Assembly: GCA_013139755.1 (NCBI GenBank)
Contig: WTAG01000446.1
Span: 1 to 5,924 of the forward strand
DNA length: 5,924 nucleotides
Source: Methylomarinum sp.
GTDB lineage: Bacteria > Pseudomonadota > Gammaproteobacteria > Methylococcales > Methylomonadaceae
Direction: 5' to 3'
Below the pieces are notes generated by a model that ran no database searches, was not told where the DNA came from, and worked only from the letters and a program-made list of their open reading frames with translations. Below, piece by piece: positions 4,776 to 5,924 of the stretch (position 1 is its first letter; each line of letters starts with the position of its first letter). The translations under genes and the position numbers were made by a program.

Positions 4776-5924
4776 ATGTTAACAAAATTAACAGGCGGTA
4801 TAGTCTACGATCCTGCAAACAAGGTTAATGGCAAGAAAAAAGATATTTATATTAAGGATGGCCGTATTGTTGCCAAGCCCAGAAATGTTGAGCCAGATAA
4901 AGAATACAATATCAGCGGTAAAGTAGTCATGGCGGGTGCGATTGATTTACACACCCATATTGGTGGTGGTAAAGGCAATATCGCAAGAATGCTAATGCCT
5001 GAAAATCATCGGATTGATCCAGTTGCGCATACTGATATTAAGCGTGCAGGCACTGGCCATGCCATGCCGAGTACTTTCACTACGGGTTATCGTTATGCTG
5101 AAATGGGTTATACCGCGGCATTTGAACCCGCTGTTTTACCTATCAATGCTAGACAAGCTCACATGGAAATGGGTGATGTACCTATGCTTGATAAAGGTGG
5201 CTATGTAATGCTGGGAAGTGATGATTACTTTTTACGCATGATGGCTGCAAACAAGGATCAACAAGCGATTAATGATTATGTCGCATGGACACTACGTTCA
5301 GCTCAAGGTGTGGGGATTAAAGTTGTTAACCCGGGTGGTATTAGTGCCTTTAAATTTAACCAACGTCAGTTAGATTTAGATGAAAATAACAAACACTACA
5401 ATGTAACGCCTAGAGACATTTTAAAATCATTGGCAACAGCGGTTAAAGAGTTAGGTATTTCCCATCCTCTGCATGTTCATGGTAGTAACTTAGGTGTGCC
5501 AGGTAATATTCAAACGACACTGGATTCTATTGCCGGTGTTGAAGGTTTACCTATGCATTTAACCCATGTTCAATTCCATAGTTATGGCACAGAAGGGGAT
5601 TTTAAATTCTCCTCGGGTGCAGCCCAAATTGCAGAATCAATTAATAAAAATAAAAACATATCGGTTGATGTCGGGCAGATTATGTTCGGCCAAACGGTGA
5701 CTGCATCAGGCGATAACATGCGTCAATATGCTAATCATGGATATGCCAGTCCAAATAAATGGGTGTGCATGGATATTGAATGTGATGCCGGTTGTGGCTT
5801 AGTCCCCTTTAAATACCGTGATCAAAATTTTGTCAATGCCTTGCAGTGGGCGATTGGCTTGGAGATATTTTTATTGGTAAAAGATCCATGGCGCATCTTT
5901 TTAACCACAGATCATCCAAATGGC
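4776..5924 (+). CDS. fhcA: Formyltransferase/hydrolase complex subunit A (3' truncated by window)
   Basis: FhcA is the amidohydrolase subunit that cleaves formylmethanofuran to formate and methanofuran, working with FhcB, C and D. The reading frame is open for 383 codons to the last base of the window, so the remainder (family about 550 residues) lies outside. Amidohydrolase metal ligands are visible: DLHTH with His59 and His61; Lys182 in GIKVVNPGG, the expected carboxylated lysine; the His-rich HPLHVHGSNLG (230-240) and HLTHVQFH (261-268); and Asp379 in TTDHPNG at the very edge. All expected ligands in the visible part appear intact. The ATG at 4776 follows the fhcB stop by one base, with a weak GGTGG (4765-4769) ahead of it, so coupled translation is likely. 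M. extorquens has the order fhcB-A-D-C, so fhcD and fhcC are expected next. Confidence 0.95.
   Translation, partial: MLTKLTGGIVYDPANKVNGKKKDIYIKDGRIVAKPRNVEPDKEYNISGKVVMAGAIDLHTHIGGGKGNIARMLMPENHRIDPVAHTDIKRAGTGHAMPSTFTTGYRYAEMGYTAAFEPAVLPINARQAHMEMGDVPMLDKGGYVMLGSDDYFLRMMAANKDQQAINDYVAWTLRSAQGVGIKVVNPGGISAFKFNQRQLDLDENNKHYNVTPRDILKSLATAVKELGISHPLHVHGSNLGVPGNIQTTLDSIAGVEGLPMHLTHVQFHSYGTEGDFKFSSGAAQIAESINKNKNISVDVGQIMFGQTVTASGDNMRQYANHGYASPNKWVCMDIECDAGCGLVPFKYRDQNFVNALQWAIGLEIFLLVKDPWRIFLTTDHPNG

Overview
The window most likely comes from a low-GC gammaproteobacterial methanotroph or methylotroph (Methylococcales-like). The main evidence is two adjacent genes of the formyltransferase/hydrolase complex (fhcB, then fhcA). 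This complex belongs to the tetrahydromethanopterin-linked C1 pathway, which among bacteria is found mainly in methylotrophs. The other genes (MazG, a RegB/RegA-type redox two-component system, an EptA-like remnant) are proteobacterial in type. The genus assignment is inference.

Layout: (1) 15-821, + strand: mazG, a nucleoside triphosphate pyrophosphohydrolase. (2) 822-1088: a gap between convergent genes. It holds an imperfect inverted repeat, a stretch closely resembling the 5' end (domain I) of a group II intron with the rest of the ribozyme missing, and a small terminator-like hairpin abutting the next stop codon. (3) 1089-2982, - strand: a two-gene operon, regB-like sensor kinase then regA-like response regulator, overlapping by 44 bases. 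(4) 2983-3505: an AT-rich spacer between divergent units. It carries a frameshifted, truncated 5' remnant of an eptA-like phosphoethanolamine transferase gene, a 17-base tandem repeat and the leader of the fhc operon. (5) 3506-5924, + strand: fhcB (GTG start, good Shine-Dalgarno) and, one base after its stop, fhcA, which runs off the window edge. Bacterial operons of this type often continue with fhcD and fhcC.

How the genes work together: FhcA and FhcB are subunits of the enzyme that releases formate from formyl-tetrahydromethanopterin via a methanofuran carrier, so they serve energy metabolism and formaldehyde clearance. FhcB is a molybdopterin-oxidoreductase-fold protein without the catalytic residues, as known for bacterial homologues. 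The RegB/RegA pair could sense quinone or redox state. Whether it controls the divergent fhc operon is untested, and no binding site was identified. MazG is housekeeping and unrelated.

I found no convincing new multi-gene system. The observations most worth following are two genomic fossils: the group II intron 5' fragment and the eptA-like pseudogene. Neither gives a complete open reading frame, so both are easily missed.
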